NCBI GenBank assembly: GCA_017483425.1
Contig: JAFUWM010000073.1
Coordinates: 1 to 9,314 of the forward strand
Source: Lachnospiraceae bacterium
GTDB taxonomy: Bacteria > Bacillota > Clostridia > Lachnospirales > Lachnospiraceae
DNA: 9,314 bases
Reading direction: 5' to 3'
In this document: positions 1-6,567 of the stretch, piece after piece
Position numbering within the stretch: the stretch's first letter is position 1
Layout of the letters: every line of letters begins with the position of its first letter
Position numbers and translations under genes: made by a program
Notes under the pieces: model-generated
The model's database searches: none
Seen by the model: only the letters and a program-made list of their open reading frames with translations
Told to the model about the DNA's origin: nothing

Positions 1-566
1 AACACATTCAGTACTGTAAATGTCAGCTTGAATATGGATGTAAAAGCCACACAAGTCACTATGCCCGCAGCCGCAGAATTCGTGAGGAACATCACCATGG
101 CGGAAAAGACTATATAACCATAAAACCTTATGTAAGTGAAAAGAATATATATCGCCATATTTCTGTTCTGCATGTCACTCATGGCCACGGAATCATCATT
201 CAGGATCAAAAGCAATGCGGATATTATGACAAAATATCCTGCAAGCAGCAGGGCGGCATCTATAAGCTTCGCCATGATAAGCTCATCTCTTTTAAGACCA
301 TGCCCCAGCATGCACTGCATGGCCTTGGCAGGTATCTCATTTGAATATACGGCAATAAACACCGGTATCACCAGATACAAAGCCCCGTAGATCTGTCCGC
401 CGAGCGCGTTATGAACGCCTTCTATATATGCTTTGGCACCAAAGCCCTCTTTATTCATCTGCTGGAAAATCTGATCCATCAGACGGAACAGTATAAAAAC
501 CAGACATACATATATAAGCTTTGTCCTAAGGATGCGGGCCATGTCGGCTTTGATCAGGTCTTTCAA
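1..566 (-). CDS. ABC-2 type transporter permease, 3' end cut by window
   Basis: This is the membrane subunit of an ABC exporter, partnered with the ATPase encoded just upstream. It is open from 566 to the window edge (188 residues seen, C-terminus missing). I chose the TTG at 566: its codon overlaps the ATPase stop in a TTGA arrangement, and an AGGGGG ribosome site lies at 576-581, 9 bases upstream. An ATG at codon 9 is the alternative. Visible hydrophobic segments are roughly residues 17-30, 62-76, 100-122, 139-161 and 166-187. Between the second and third is a cytoplasmic stretch 'GHGLKRDELIMAKL' (residues 88-101), the G-x-x-R-x-x-x-x-x-K-like coupling region typical of ABC-2 permeases. No periplasmic or soluble domain is seen. 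The 4-base overlap implies translational coupling with the ATPase. The substrate cannot be read from sequence. A BcrB-like or lantibiotic/bacitracin-type exporter is inferred from the ATPase subfamily. Confidence 0.85.
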   Translation of the reverse strand, partial: MKDLIKADMARILRTKLIYVCLVFILFRLMDQIFQQMNKEGFGAKAYIEGVHNALGGQIYGALYLVIPVFIAVYSNEIPAKAMQCMLGHGLKRDELIMAKLIDAALLLAGYFVIISALLLILNDDSVAMSDMQNRNMAIYILFTYIRFYGYIVFSAMVMFLTNSAAAGIVTCVAFTSIFKLTFTVLNV

Positions 567-1405
567 TCCTTTGCACCCCCTATCAGTTCGAAATAATAAT
601 CCTCAAGCGTCACCTTCTCCTTACCCTCTTTCACGATCTCTATACCGTTCTCCGTGAGTAGCTTTCTTGCCCTGTCCAGGTTTTCTATGGAAACGGAAAG
701 CTCCACCTCAGGCCGTACTGCGGATAGATCCTCCTGGGAGATCTCCTTTGCAATTATGCCCTCATTAACGATCCCGAACCGGTCCGCAGTGTTTTCAAGC
801 TCTCCTAAGATATGGCTTGATACTATGACCGTCATGCCGTACTCATCCCTGAATCTTTGGATCATGTGTCTCACATCCGCTATTCCCTGCGGATCCAGAC
901 CGTTAGTAGGCTCGTCTAGTATCAGGATCTCCGGGTTTCCCAAAATGGCATTGGCTATCCCCAGTCTCTGCTTCATTCCAAGCGAATATCCCTTTACCGG
1001 CTTCTTCCCGGCATCCTTAAGTCCCGTAAGCTCAAGTACCCGGCTCACCTCTTCCTTCCTGCCCTTTTTCGGAAGCCCCTTGGCTATGGCATAATATTCC
1101 AGATTCGCTCTCCCTGACAGGTAATTATAAAAATTCGATCCCACAAAGAAGCCTATCTTCCTCCTGCTTGCAAAAAGCTCATTCCTGCTTTTTGAGCCTG
1201 CTATGGACACGGTTCCGGAGGTATACTCCGAAAGCCCCAGTATCATCTTGAATATGGTGGTCTTCCCGGCTCCGTTTTTTCCTATAAGTCCATAGATATC
1301 TCCCTTATTCACCTGCATGGAGACACCTTTCAGCACATTTGCCTTCCCATAGCTTTTTACTATGTTATCAAGCTTTACAACAGCTTCAGTATTTTCTGTA
1401 CTCAT
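563..1405 (-). CDS. ABC transporter ATP-binding protein, BcrA/CcmA-type (280 aa)
   Basis: This cytoplasmic ATPase subunit drives the ABC-2 permease encoded directly downstream. Seen in order: Walker A GKNGAGKT (42-49), signature YSLGMKQRLGIA (140-151, the SLGMKQ variant of LSGGQ common in drug-export ATPases), Walker B LILDEPT (161-167), D-loop GLDP (169-172) and switch His198 in SSH. The C-terminal LEDYYFELIGG (267-277) matches the tail of the BcrA bacitracin/lantibiotic exporter group. The start is the ATG at 1405, which has an AAAGGGAAAGGA ribosome site just before it and begins the usual N-terminus. A longer frame to 1501 exists but would run into the M13 peptidase gene. The gap to that gene is 13 bp. 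Oddity: the position that normally holds the Q-loop Gln/Glu (…IGFFVGSNFYNYLSG…, about residue 89) appears to be Gly. The ATPase call is certain; the transported substrate is unknown. Confidence 0.95.
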   Translation of the reverse strand: MSTENTEAVVKLDNIVKSYGKANVLKGVSMQVNKGDIYGLIGKNGAGKTTIFKMILGLSEYTSGTVSIAGSKSRNELFASRRKIGFFVGSNFYNYLSGRANLEYYAIAKGLPKKGRKEEVSRVLELTGLKDAGKKPVKGYSLGMKQRLGIANAILGNPEILILDEPTNGLDPQGIADVRHMIQRFRDEYGMTVIVSSHILGELENTADRFGIVNEGIIAKEISQEDLSAVRPEVELSVSIENLDRARKLLTENGIEIVKEGKEKVTLEDYYFELIGGAKD

Positions 1406-1418
1406 TTTCCTTTCCCTT

Positions 1419-3512
1419 TCACCACACGCTGATACGCTTTTCAGGTGCCAGATACATGCCATCTCCCGGCCTGATACCGTATGTGTCATAAAATTCTTCA
1501 AACTGCTGGAGATTGATATTGATCCGATAAAAGTTCAACGGGTGGATGTCAGTATCCATTAACGAAAGCTCCACTTCCTCTAAGACCTGATCCCGCCACA
1601 CTGCGGCGTATGCGCGGAAGAACCCGTCATAATCAAAATCCGGTATGTCCCGAGCCATGTAAAGTACAGCCTTTATCCCGGCCATATCAGCCATTGCCTC
1701 GTTCTTTACATTTTGCCCGTTTACCTGTTTTTTGCCCGGAATGGGGCGTGCCAGAGTGAAATATGCCGCCAGCGCATCCGCACGCTCGTTTAATCTGGAG
1801 CGGTCGTCCACAGACATCCAGTCTGTCTGATCCCCGTTCTCATCATATATAGCCCCGTTTTTATCGTATCGGGAACCGTCGGCATCAAAGCCGTGGGATA
1901 TCTCATGCCCTACTATCGCGCCTATACAGCCCAGGATCTGTTCCTCCGTTGCGTCTTCCCCGAAGAGATATTCCGCTACAGCAAACCATCCGGCCAATAT
2001 ATAGATCCCGTTCTTTGACGGCATATAAAAGCAGTTATTCTCCGTGGCGGATGCGCTCGCATCATATATATCCCAGAAATATCTGTCAACATTTTCCTTT
2101 TTTGACATTTCAGCAAAATGTCTGTTGAGCTCTCTCCGCCCCTCGGCTGCGGCATCAAGAAGGCTCCCGCCTTCATCATAGCCCTTGATATCTACATCCG
2201 TGTAATCCGCCTCGTTATCCGGCCGGATGAGGTGAACTGCCATGTTTTCAAGCTTTTCCTTCGCCACTTTCCGTGTATCACCCGATATCCAGTCCTCCTC
2301 GTTAAGCATCACGCGGTAGGAGTCAATGAGGGATTCCACCATCTGCATATAAGGCGCTATGCTTTCTTCATCGGGATAATATTTATTGACATACAGTGTA
2401 TCCATAAGGGGACCGTATCCGCTCTGTTTTAAGGTATAACTAAACATATAATCGTCCCCCGGCAGACCCGATGCGTCATCCTTTTGAGATTTGGAGCGTT
2501 CTGCCTCAAGCATCTCATACATAGTATCCCTGTCAAAATACATACGGGTGGCATTCACCAGATGTACCGTAAGGAAAGATTTCAAGGCTTCCAGATTTTG
2601 TTCCGTATATACGTTTCCGAGGGATGCCAGATACATATAGTCCGCGTTCAGGCTGTCACACTCACCGTAACCTCTGGCATCCAGTATCTCAAACAGGGGA
2701 TATGTTCCCACATAGGCGCTCAAGCCTTCACGGGTGGTCTGAACCTGCCTGAAATTCTCCCCGGCAGAATAAAAATCACCGTCGGATCCGCCGTTATCAT
2801 TCTTTGCCAACGCTGTCTCTATCTCATAGTTTTCTTTTAATATCCTGTCTATAGCACGCTCTTCATAGCCCAGCTTCCCCAGAATGTAGGATACGATATA
2901 ATCATTTTTCTCCTTCGCTTCAAGGCTTGCGCCTGAAAAGGATAAATACGCGCTCCTGTCCTGAAGCGAATATGACGGCGGTGAAAGGTAGAGTGTATTT
3001 CTATCCACAAACTGGATCTGAGCGTCAACTTTGGACGGCATCATAAGACCCAGTCCGAAGGGGTTCTTTTCAGGACTACCCTGATATTCAGTCATAGCAT
3101 CCAGGGAATCTATGCTTTCTATGGTTTTCAGATACTTTCTCAAGGGCTCTGCCCCGAGGCGGCTTCTTTCATCCCAGTCATAATACAGATCCCGGAATGT
3201 CCTCATTACATCGGCATTTTTTCCGGTGATGCTTCTGTCGTCCAGGACTTCGTTATATTTCTTTATGATCAGCTCCGCTATTTCATCCGTGTTCTCGGGA
3301 TGCGGCGCGTTTACTATCCAGTCCTGATTCACCGCTGCGGCATAGTCATCCTGCAGCCGGATCACATCGTCTGCCTTCACGGTTCCTTTTACATCTGAAT
3401 CAACCCACTTCCCGCAGCCTGGAACATCCGAAAGATTCCCTTCCGCAGTACCGCAGCCCGCAAGGGATACCACTGCTGCTATTACTATCGCTATGACCTT
3501 ACTTTTACCCAT
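1419..3512 (-). CDS. M13-family (neprilysin/PepO-like) zinc metallopeptidase lipoprotein (697 aa)
   Basis: A surface-anchored zinc endopeptidase expected to cut short peptides outside the membrane. Residues 1-19 are a lipoprotein signal peptide with lipobox LAGC (Cys20). The N-terminal M13 domain begins near residue 45 with the family-like 'DDYAAAVNQDWIVNA'. The catalytic domain holds the zinc site HEISH (536-540) followed by GFDADGSRYDKNG, the third ligand Glu605 and Asp609 in NEAMADMAG, and the downstream His656 and Arg663 (DIHPLNFYRIN) expected for substrate binding. Asn493 in NNCFYMPSKNGIYILAGW occupies the peptide-backbone-binding position, with Cys where Ala is usual. Length matches full-size M13 enzymes. 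The C-terminus ends ISVW, where the family usually has Cys-x-x-Trp. The ATG at 3512 follows AGGGGACAGG (3517-3526). It sits 36 bp after the PAP2 stop and 13 bp before the ABC ATPase, so probably shares their mRNA. Likely roles are degradation of an antimicrobial or signalling peptide, or processing of one; the sequence does not decide between them. Confidence 0.95.
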   Translation of the reverse strand: MGKSKVIAIVIAAVVSLAGCGTAEGNLSDVPGCGKWVDSDVKGTVKADDVIRLQDDYAAAVNQDWIVNAPHPENTDEIAELIIKKYNEVLDDRSITGKNADVMRTFRDLYYDWDERSRLGAEPLRKYLKTIESIDSLDAMTEYQGSPEKNPFGLGLMMPSKVDAQIQFVDRNTLYLSPPSYSLQDRSAYLSFSGASLEAKEKNDYIVSYILGKLGYEERAIDRILKENYEIETALAKNDNGGSDGDFYSAGENFRQVQTTREGLSAYVGTYPLFEILDARGYGECDSLNADYMYLASLGNVYTEQNLEALKSFLTVHLVNATRMYFDRDTMYEMLEAERSKSQKDDASGLPGDDYMFSYTLKQSGYGPLMDTLYVNKYYPDEESIAPYMQMVESLIDSYRVMLNEEDWISGDTRKVAKEKLENMAVHLIRPDNEADYTDVDIKGYDEGGSLLDAAAEGRRELNRHFAEMSKKENVDRYFWDIYDASASATENNCFYMPSKNGIYILAGWFAVAEYLFGEDATEEQILGCIGAIVGHEISHGFDADGSRYDKNGAIYDENGDQTDWMSVDDRSRLNERADALAAYFTLARPIPGKKQVNGQNVKNEAMADMAGIKAVLYMARDIPDFDYDGFFRAYAAVWRDQVLEEVELSLMDTDIHPLNFYRININLQQFEEFYDTYGIRPGDGMYLAPEKRISVW

Positions 3513-3548
3513 CTATCCTGTCCCCTATGAAATTATCAGAGTCGTTGC

Positions 3549-4490
3549 CTATACCATAGCTGACTCTTTATTGATCACTACAGGCCATATGCTCATGGCA
3601 AAAAGCACCATTATCACACGGGCTATGAAATTCCCCCAGTGCCCTCCGAAAGCCGCAATAATTGTCGCTGGTGCAAACCACTCCTTCCACGCGAACATGA
3701 TCGCGGCGCCTGTAACTGTAAGTATCGGCAGGTTCGCGGAGCCGACGGGGATTTCATAGTGCAGATAGTGCCTGTCTATATAGCTTCCGATCATAAGTCC
3801 TGTGAACGCTCCGCATGCCTTGAACGTGTCGTTCATCATGCTCTGGGGATCAACCAGAAGCTTACCATCCACATAATCCATCGGATATGGTTTGAGCATA
3901 ATGTAGGCAAGCGTCAAAACAACCGCAGCAAGTCCGGCTATTGTGAGGATATCAAGAAGCTTCTCATTACCCTCTGTTTTCTTCTGGACTAAACCCACGA
4001 TCAGGATGATGATAATGGATTCACAGAATCCTACGATAACATCCTGCGGCGTATGTACGCCCAGGAAATTTCTGGAAAAGCCCGTCAGCGCGATCAAAAT
4101 CGCACAAAGAATGGCAAGCCACCTTCTTTTATCCTTCTGCCAGACAAACGTTGTTCCGTATGTAACAGTAGCCACCATTGTATGTCCGCTGGGGAATGAA
4201 TAACCCGTTGCCGCCACCTTTGAATCCCCCGCAGGTTCTATAAGGTCAGAGCGTATCCACGGTCTGTACGCACACACCGTAAGCTTGATTATACCGTTTA
4301 CAAGTTCGCCGATACCCCATGTGGTAATATAGCGATAGCCCCACTTCTTATCCACTGCCCAGAAGATCACAAACGGCAGAAACGGCATAATATCCACCGC
4401 AAATTTGGACAGTGCGTTGAAAAACTCGTCAAACACGCCGCCTGTCGCATTTCTTAATTCCTGTAACAAAAGTAAATACTGAATATCCAT
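3549..4490 (-). CDS. PAP2-superfamily membrane lipid phosphatase (313 aa)
   Basis: An integral membrane phosphatase of the PAP2/BcrC/PgpB type, which removes phosphate from lipid phosphates or pyrophosphates such as undecaprenyl pyrophosphate. All three signature motifs are complete: K69-x6-R76-P77, PSGH at 100-103, and S139-R140-x3-G-V-H146-x3-D150. The catalytic pair would be His103 and His146. Hydrophobic segments lie at about 31-47, 54-72, 102-117, 122-140, 147-169, 178-199, 223-239, 254-272 and 287-306. At 313 residues it is longer than BcrC-type enzymes (about 200). The extra part, roughly 171-313, is three or four membrane spans with no catalytic motif. The ATG at 4490 has GGGAGG at 4499-4504. 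It is the first gene of operon 1, behind two tandem promoter copies. The neighbouring BcrA-like ATPase makes an undecaprenyl-pyrophosphate role attractive, but substrate is inference. Its last codons are duplicated at the right edge of the window. Confidence 0.93.
   Translation of the reverse strand: MDIQYLLLLQELRNATGGVFDEFFNALSKFAVDIMPFLPFVIFWAVDKKWGYRYITTWGIGELVNGIIKLTVCAYRPWIRSDLIEPAGDSKVAATGYSFPSGHTMVATVTYGTTFVWQKDKRRWLAILCAILIALTGFSRNFLGVHTPQDVIVGFCESIIIILIVGLVQKKTEGNEKLLDILTIAGLAAVVLTLAYIMLKPYPMDYVDGKLLVDPQSMMNDTFKACGAFTGLMIGSYIDRHYLHYEIPVGSANLPILTVTGAAIMFAWKEWFAPATIIAAFGGHWGNFIARVIMVLFAMSIWPVVINKESAMV
3563..3615. repeat. 53-bp near-perfect direct repeat, copy 1 (inside PAP2 3' end)
   Basis: This stretch encodes the last transmembrane segment of the PAP2 phosphatase (IMVLFAMSIWPVVINKE). 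It recurs at 9245-9297 in the same orientation with a single mismatch (3584 g, 9266 a), which changes Pro to Ser. Similarity drops sharply on both sides of the block. Confidence 0.9.
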
Positions 4491-4566
4491 GGTCTTTGCC
4501 TCCCTTTAAACTATAATCTTTAACCACTTTCCAACCCATTCCTAATTAAAACACAAAACTTACTTT

Positions 4567-4615
4567 ACTATACCCGGTCACAAAAAGAAAACAACTGATC
4601 TGGGAAAACCGGAGG
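4567..4615 (-). promoter_or_regulatory. Promoter A of operon 1 with degenerate operator
   Basis: On the minus strand the -35-like TTGTTT (4589-4594) and -10 TATAGT (4567-4572) are 16 bases apart. The expected transcription start is near 4560, giving a leader of about 70 bases before the PAP2 ATG. The -10 is preceded by ACCGGG, as in copy B (ACCGGG) and nearly as in copy C (GCGGGG). Plus-strand bases 4592-4608 match 16 of 17 with copy C (9094-9110). The 12-bp element at 4604-4615 is recognisable but diverged, and the one expected 21 bp further out is essentially lost. Promoter call from position and repetition only. Confidence 0.6.
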
Positions 4616-4663
4616 CTTTCAGGTGATCCACCTTGATGTTTTGATCGTATCACTGTCTTCTGC

Positions 4664-4677
4664 TCTCCTTAAGGAGA
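4664..4677. repeat. Perfect 14-bp palindrome
   Basis: TCTCCTTAAGGAGA is fully self-complementary with no spacer. It lies between promoter copies B and A, about 15-25 bases downstream of the start expected for B. It may be an operator half-site pair or chance; nothing else in the window repeats it. Confidence 0.5.
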
Positions 4678-4696
4678 ATATCCCCTCTATTATTCT

Positions 4697-4761
4697 ATTG
4701 TACCCGGTGAAAAAAGCAATAATTCCGGGATAATTGGCAGCTTAGAGGTGAAAATTGGCAA
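4697..4761 (-). promoter_or_regulatory. Promoter/operator copy B (21-bp-periodic repeats), upstream of operon 1
   Basis: On the minus strand the -10-like TACAAT (4697-4702) is preceded by ACCGGG. Plus-strand elements GATAATTGGCAG (4729-4740) and GAAAATTGGCAA (4750-4761) start exactly 21 bp apart. A weaker third element ends in GCAA at 4716-4719, again 21 bp in phase, and overlaps the -35 position (TTGCTT on the minus strand). The -35 to -10 spacer is only 11 bases, so on its own this would be a poor sigma-A promoter. It may need an activator, or act as a remote operator for promoter A, 130 bp downstream. Confidence 0.6.
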
Positions 4762-4825
4762 GACAATACGGATAATGCTCGACCATATTCTTTTGGTATA
4801 TAATTATAGACGAACGCAGCGCATC

Positions 4826-4866
4826 ATTCCTCTTTATCCTCATTTCTAAAACAGATTTAGAGGAAT
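4826..4866. repeat. Inverted-repeat element on the left side of the AAA gene
   Basis: Arms ATTCCTCT (4826-4833) and AGAGGAAT (4859-4866) enclose 25 bases. The inner arm, extended to TTTAGAGGAAT (4856-4866), is repeated exactly at 6389-6399 and is inverted, over 10 bp, at 6360-6369. It begins 8 bases beyond the AAA stop codon. There is no T-tract on the minus strand, so it does not look like an ordinary intrinsic terminator. Confidence 0.65.
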
Positions 4867-4873
4867 AATCTCA

Positions 4874-6316
4874 TCACCACTCTTTGAATAGATCATTCAA
4901 AACAACCTGATTTTGGATTACACCACTATATTCATTATCTTTAACGCCATTCGTAGTGATCATTATCAACTGAATTGTATCCCTGCATCCTGTAGCAGTT
5001 CTGAAAGCTTCTGCTTTATTTCTGAGATTTATATTGGTCTTCTCGTCAATCGTATACTCTGCACTCGAAAACTTCATCTCACAAATATCGATCACTTTGT
5101 CACTGCGATCAATCAGCAGATCAATCTGAGCGCCACTAATACCCTTTTTCTTATCACCTCGCTGAAACCATGATGATTCTTCCGTCAAAACCCCAGGAAT
5201 TCCCAGTTTATATTTTATGCCCATAATATGGTCTTTACAGACTTGTTCAAATGTAAGGCCTTCCCATACGCTTCTGGAGCGGTTCCCTGTGGAATTTGTC
5301 CAATAATGCTCATCTACACCATGTCTGTCTTTAAGATAATGCATATAGAAAGCCGTATAATAATCGCGAAGCTGATATAACGTATCCTTTTTCTTTTTCT
5401 TATAGAACCCCGATACACGAACAAAGCCGGATAAAACAAGATCCTTAAGTATCTTACTCAAATCTCCATTATTCTTCAGACCTGCTCGATATACTATTTC
5501 TCCCCTCGTAAGGCCGGAGGTTTTAGTGCTCAGAGCTTCAACGACCTTTATATAACTATCACTATTTGAGAACAACGTTTTATATAAATGATCAAACTCG
5601 TCCCACAGTTCTCCGTCCTCTGAAAAAAATAATCTGTCTATGTTTTGGGAGAAAGGAAGTTTATTACTCAACAGATCAAGATAGTAAGGAATGCCTCCCA
5701 TGATCATATAACACCTGACAATATCATACCTTGACCATTTAATGCCTTTATTCAAAAGGAATGCCTCGGTTTCAAAAAGTTTAAATGGCTTTAAAAACAA
5801 TTTGCATGTCTGCCGATTGAACAATCCACCTTTGTTATTCGCGATTTTCTCATCCATCCATGAAGTTGCAGATCCACAAGCAATGAAAACAAGATTATCC
5901 TTTGTAGATGCCCAATCATTCCAAAGCCATTCAAACACAGAAAGGAATTCTCCCTTCTGGTTATCTAACCACGGCATCTCATCAAAGAATACTACTTGTT
6001 TCTTATCTTCGGGTAGTTTTTCAAGATAGTCACGTAATTCTTCAAAAGCCTGACGCCAGTTTTTCAAAGCATCCTGCTTCTTGCGTGTTTTTCTCTTTAG
6101 TTCTGAGACAAAGCTCTCCAGCTGAACCTCTCTGCCTTTTCCATAAATACCCGTGATTTTGAACGCAAAATCCTTATGAAAATACTCATTTATCAGATAG
6201 GTTTTTCCAACCCTTCTGCGCCCATAGACGATGATCAATTGTGCCTTGTCTGAACTCATACATTCATCCAGGCGCTCACATTCTTTAATTCTTCCAATGA
6301 TTCGTTGTTTTTTCAT
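4874..6316 (-). CDS. AAA+ ATPase with C-terminal DUF234/PD-(D/E)xK-like domain (480 aa)
   Basis: A member of the 'archaeal-type' predicted ATPase family (COG1672-like), whose cellular role is not established. The P-loop domain holds Walker A GRRRVGKT (32-39), Walker B VVFFDEMPW (108-116) and a sensor-1-like strand NLVFIACGSATSWM (141-154). The family-typical GGIPYYL is at 207-213. A winged-helix-like region covers about 250-315, followed by a lysine run (306-310). The C-terminal part (about 345-480) has D399 and E413-M-K415 in AQIDLLIDRSDKVIDICEMKFS, which fits a restriction-endonuclease-like fold. The start is the ATG at 6316, where the conserved IGR motif begins almost at once. There is no ribosome site, and the -10 box is only 7 bases away, so the mRNA is probably leaderless. 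Its DNA is much more A+T-rich than its neighbours (20 of 60 G/C at 5341-5400, against 32 of 60 at 1861-1920), and short inverted repeats bracket it. This suggests separate acquisition. It could be a nuclease-type defence or selfish gene; that is unproven. Confidence 0.9.
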   Translation of the reverse strand: MKKQRIIGRIKECERLDECMSSDKAQLIIVYGRRRVGKTYLINEYFHKDFAFKITGIYGKGREVQLESFVSELKRKTRKKQDALKNWRQAFEELRDYLEKLPEDKKQVVFFDEMPWLDNQKGEFLSVFEWLWNDWASTKDNLVFIACGSATSWMDEKIANNKGGLFNRQTCKLFLKPFKLFETEAFLLNKGIKWSRYDIVRCYMIMGGIPYYLDLLSNKLPFSQNIDRLFFSEDGELWDEFDHLYKTLFSNSDSYIKVVEALSTKTSGLTRGEIVYRAGLKNNGDLSKILKDLVLSGFVRVSGFYKKKKKDTLYQLRDYYTAFYMHYLKDRHGVDEHYWTNSTGNRSRSVWEGLTFEQVCKDHIMGIKYKLGIPGVLTEESSWFQRGDKKKGISGAQIDLLIDRSDKVIDICEMKFSSAEYTIDEKTNINLRNKAEAFRTATGCRDTIQLIMITTNGVKDNEYSGVIQNQVVLNDLFKEW

Positions 6317-6323
6317 GGTTATA

Positions 6324-6352
6324 AATATATATCATCACGGTTTGTGTGTCAA
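6324..6352 (-). promoter_or_regulatory. Near-consensus sigma-A promoter of the AAA gene, leaderless start
   Basis: On the minus strand a perfect TTGACA (6347-6352) is followed after exactly 17 bases by TATATT (6324-6329). Only 7 bases (6317-6323) separate the -10 box from the ATG at 6316. Transcription should therefore begin at or within a base or two of the start codon. This promoter is unlike the operator-linked promoters A, B and C. Confidence 0.8.
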
Positions 6353-6359
6353 TTTGTTT

Positions 6360-6399
6360 TTCCTCTAAATACTCAAAAAAATATCACTTTTAGAGGAAT
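6360..6399. repeat. Inverted-repeat element upstream of the AAA promoter
   Basis: Perfect 10-bp arms TTCCTCTAAA (6360-6369) and TTTAGAGGAA (6389-6398) are separated by 19 mostly A/T bases. It lies 7 bases upstream of the -35 box. The outer arm plus one base, TTTAGAGGAAT, is identical to 4856-4866. The element resembles the one at 4826-4866 in arm sequence and overall length (about 40 bp). Operator, cassette boundary and transposon-like end are all possible. Confidence 0.7.
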
Positions 6400-6567
6400 G
6401 TTGGTTATGTGTTTTGTAATGGACGTTAGCAATTTTTTTCAAAGATCTCTGTCTCCATCCGTTTTACCTGATGTCCATGTATATCCATTCGCAGGTCTTA
6501 AGCTTCATGCGAGGACTTTTTATAATATTTGGCAATATCATATGCAGTACCCTGGAAAATCCGGCAG
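6400..6567. other. Intergenic space between operon 2 and the AAA cassette
   Basis: No gene, RNA or convincing terminator is seen. A short minus-strand frame ending ...KLKTCEWIYMDIR (stop near 6475) and a plus-strand frame across 6305-6613 are both open, but neither has a ribosome site or family resemblance. Confidence 0.6.

Larger units (their letters stand above)
4491..4873. other. 383-bp intergenic region upstream of operon 1
   Basis: No protein-coding gene is convincing here. From right to left it holds an inverted-repeat element next to the AAA gene stop (4826-4866), a stretch with no recognised signal (about 4762-4825) that includes an A+T-rich patch around 4793-4809, operator/promoter copy B (4697-4761), a perfect 14-bp palindrome (4664-4677), operator/promoter copy A (4567-4615), and a leader of about 70 bases to the PAP2 start codon. 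A weak 35-codon GTG frame (4653-4546) crosses promoter A and was not accepted as a gene. Confidence 0.8.

Noticed and set aside
136..596. Plus-strand frames of 84 and 61 codons at the left end.
   Set aside because: They are antisense to the ABC-2 permease, whose minus-strand frame is open throughout with membrane-protein composition.
1406..1501. Longer N-terminus for the ABC ATPase starting at 1501.
   Set aside because: It would overlap the M13 peptidase 3' end by over 80 bases; the ATG at 1405 has a strong ribosome site and gives the standard N-terminus.
4546..4653. 35-codon minus-strand GTG frame between promoter B and PAP2, with AAGGAG upstream, as a possible leader peptide.
   Set aside because: The ribosome site is about 11 bases away, it runs straight through promoter A, and the peptide has no recognisable character.
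4793..4809. TATAAT-like A+T-rich patch as a further promoter.
   Set aside because: No acceptable -35 is found on either strand at 16-18 bases and no gene starts suitably downstream.
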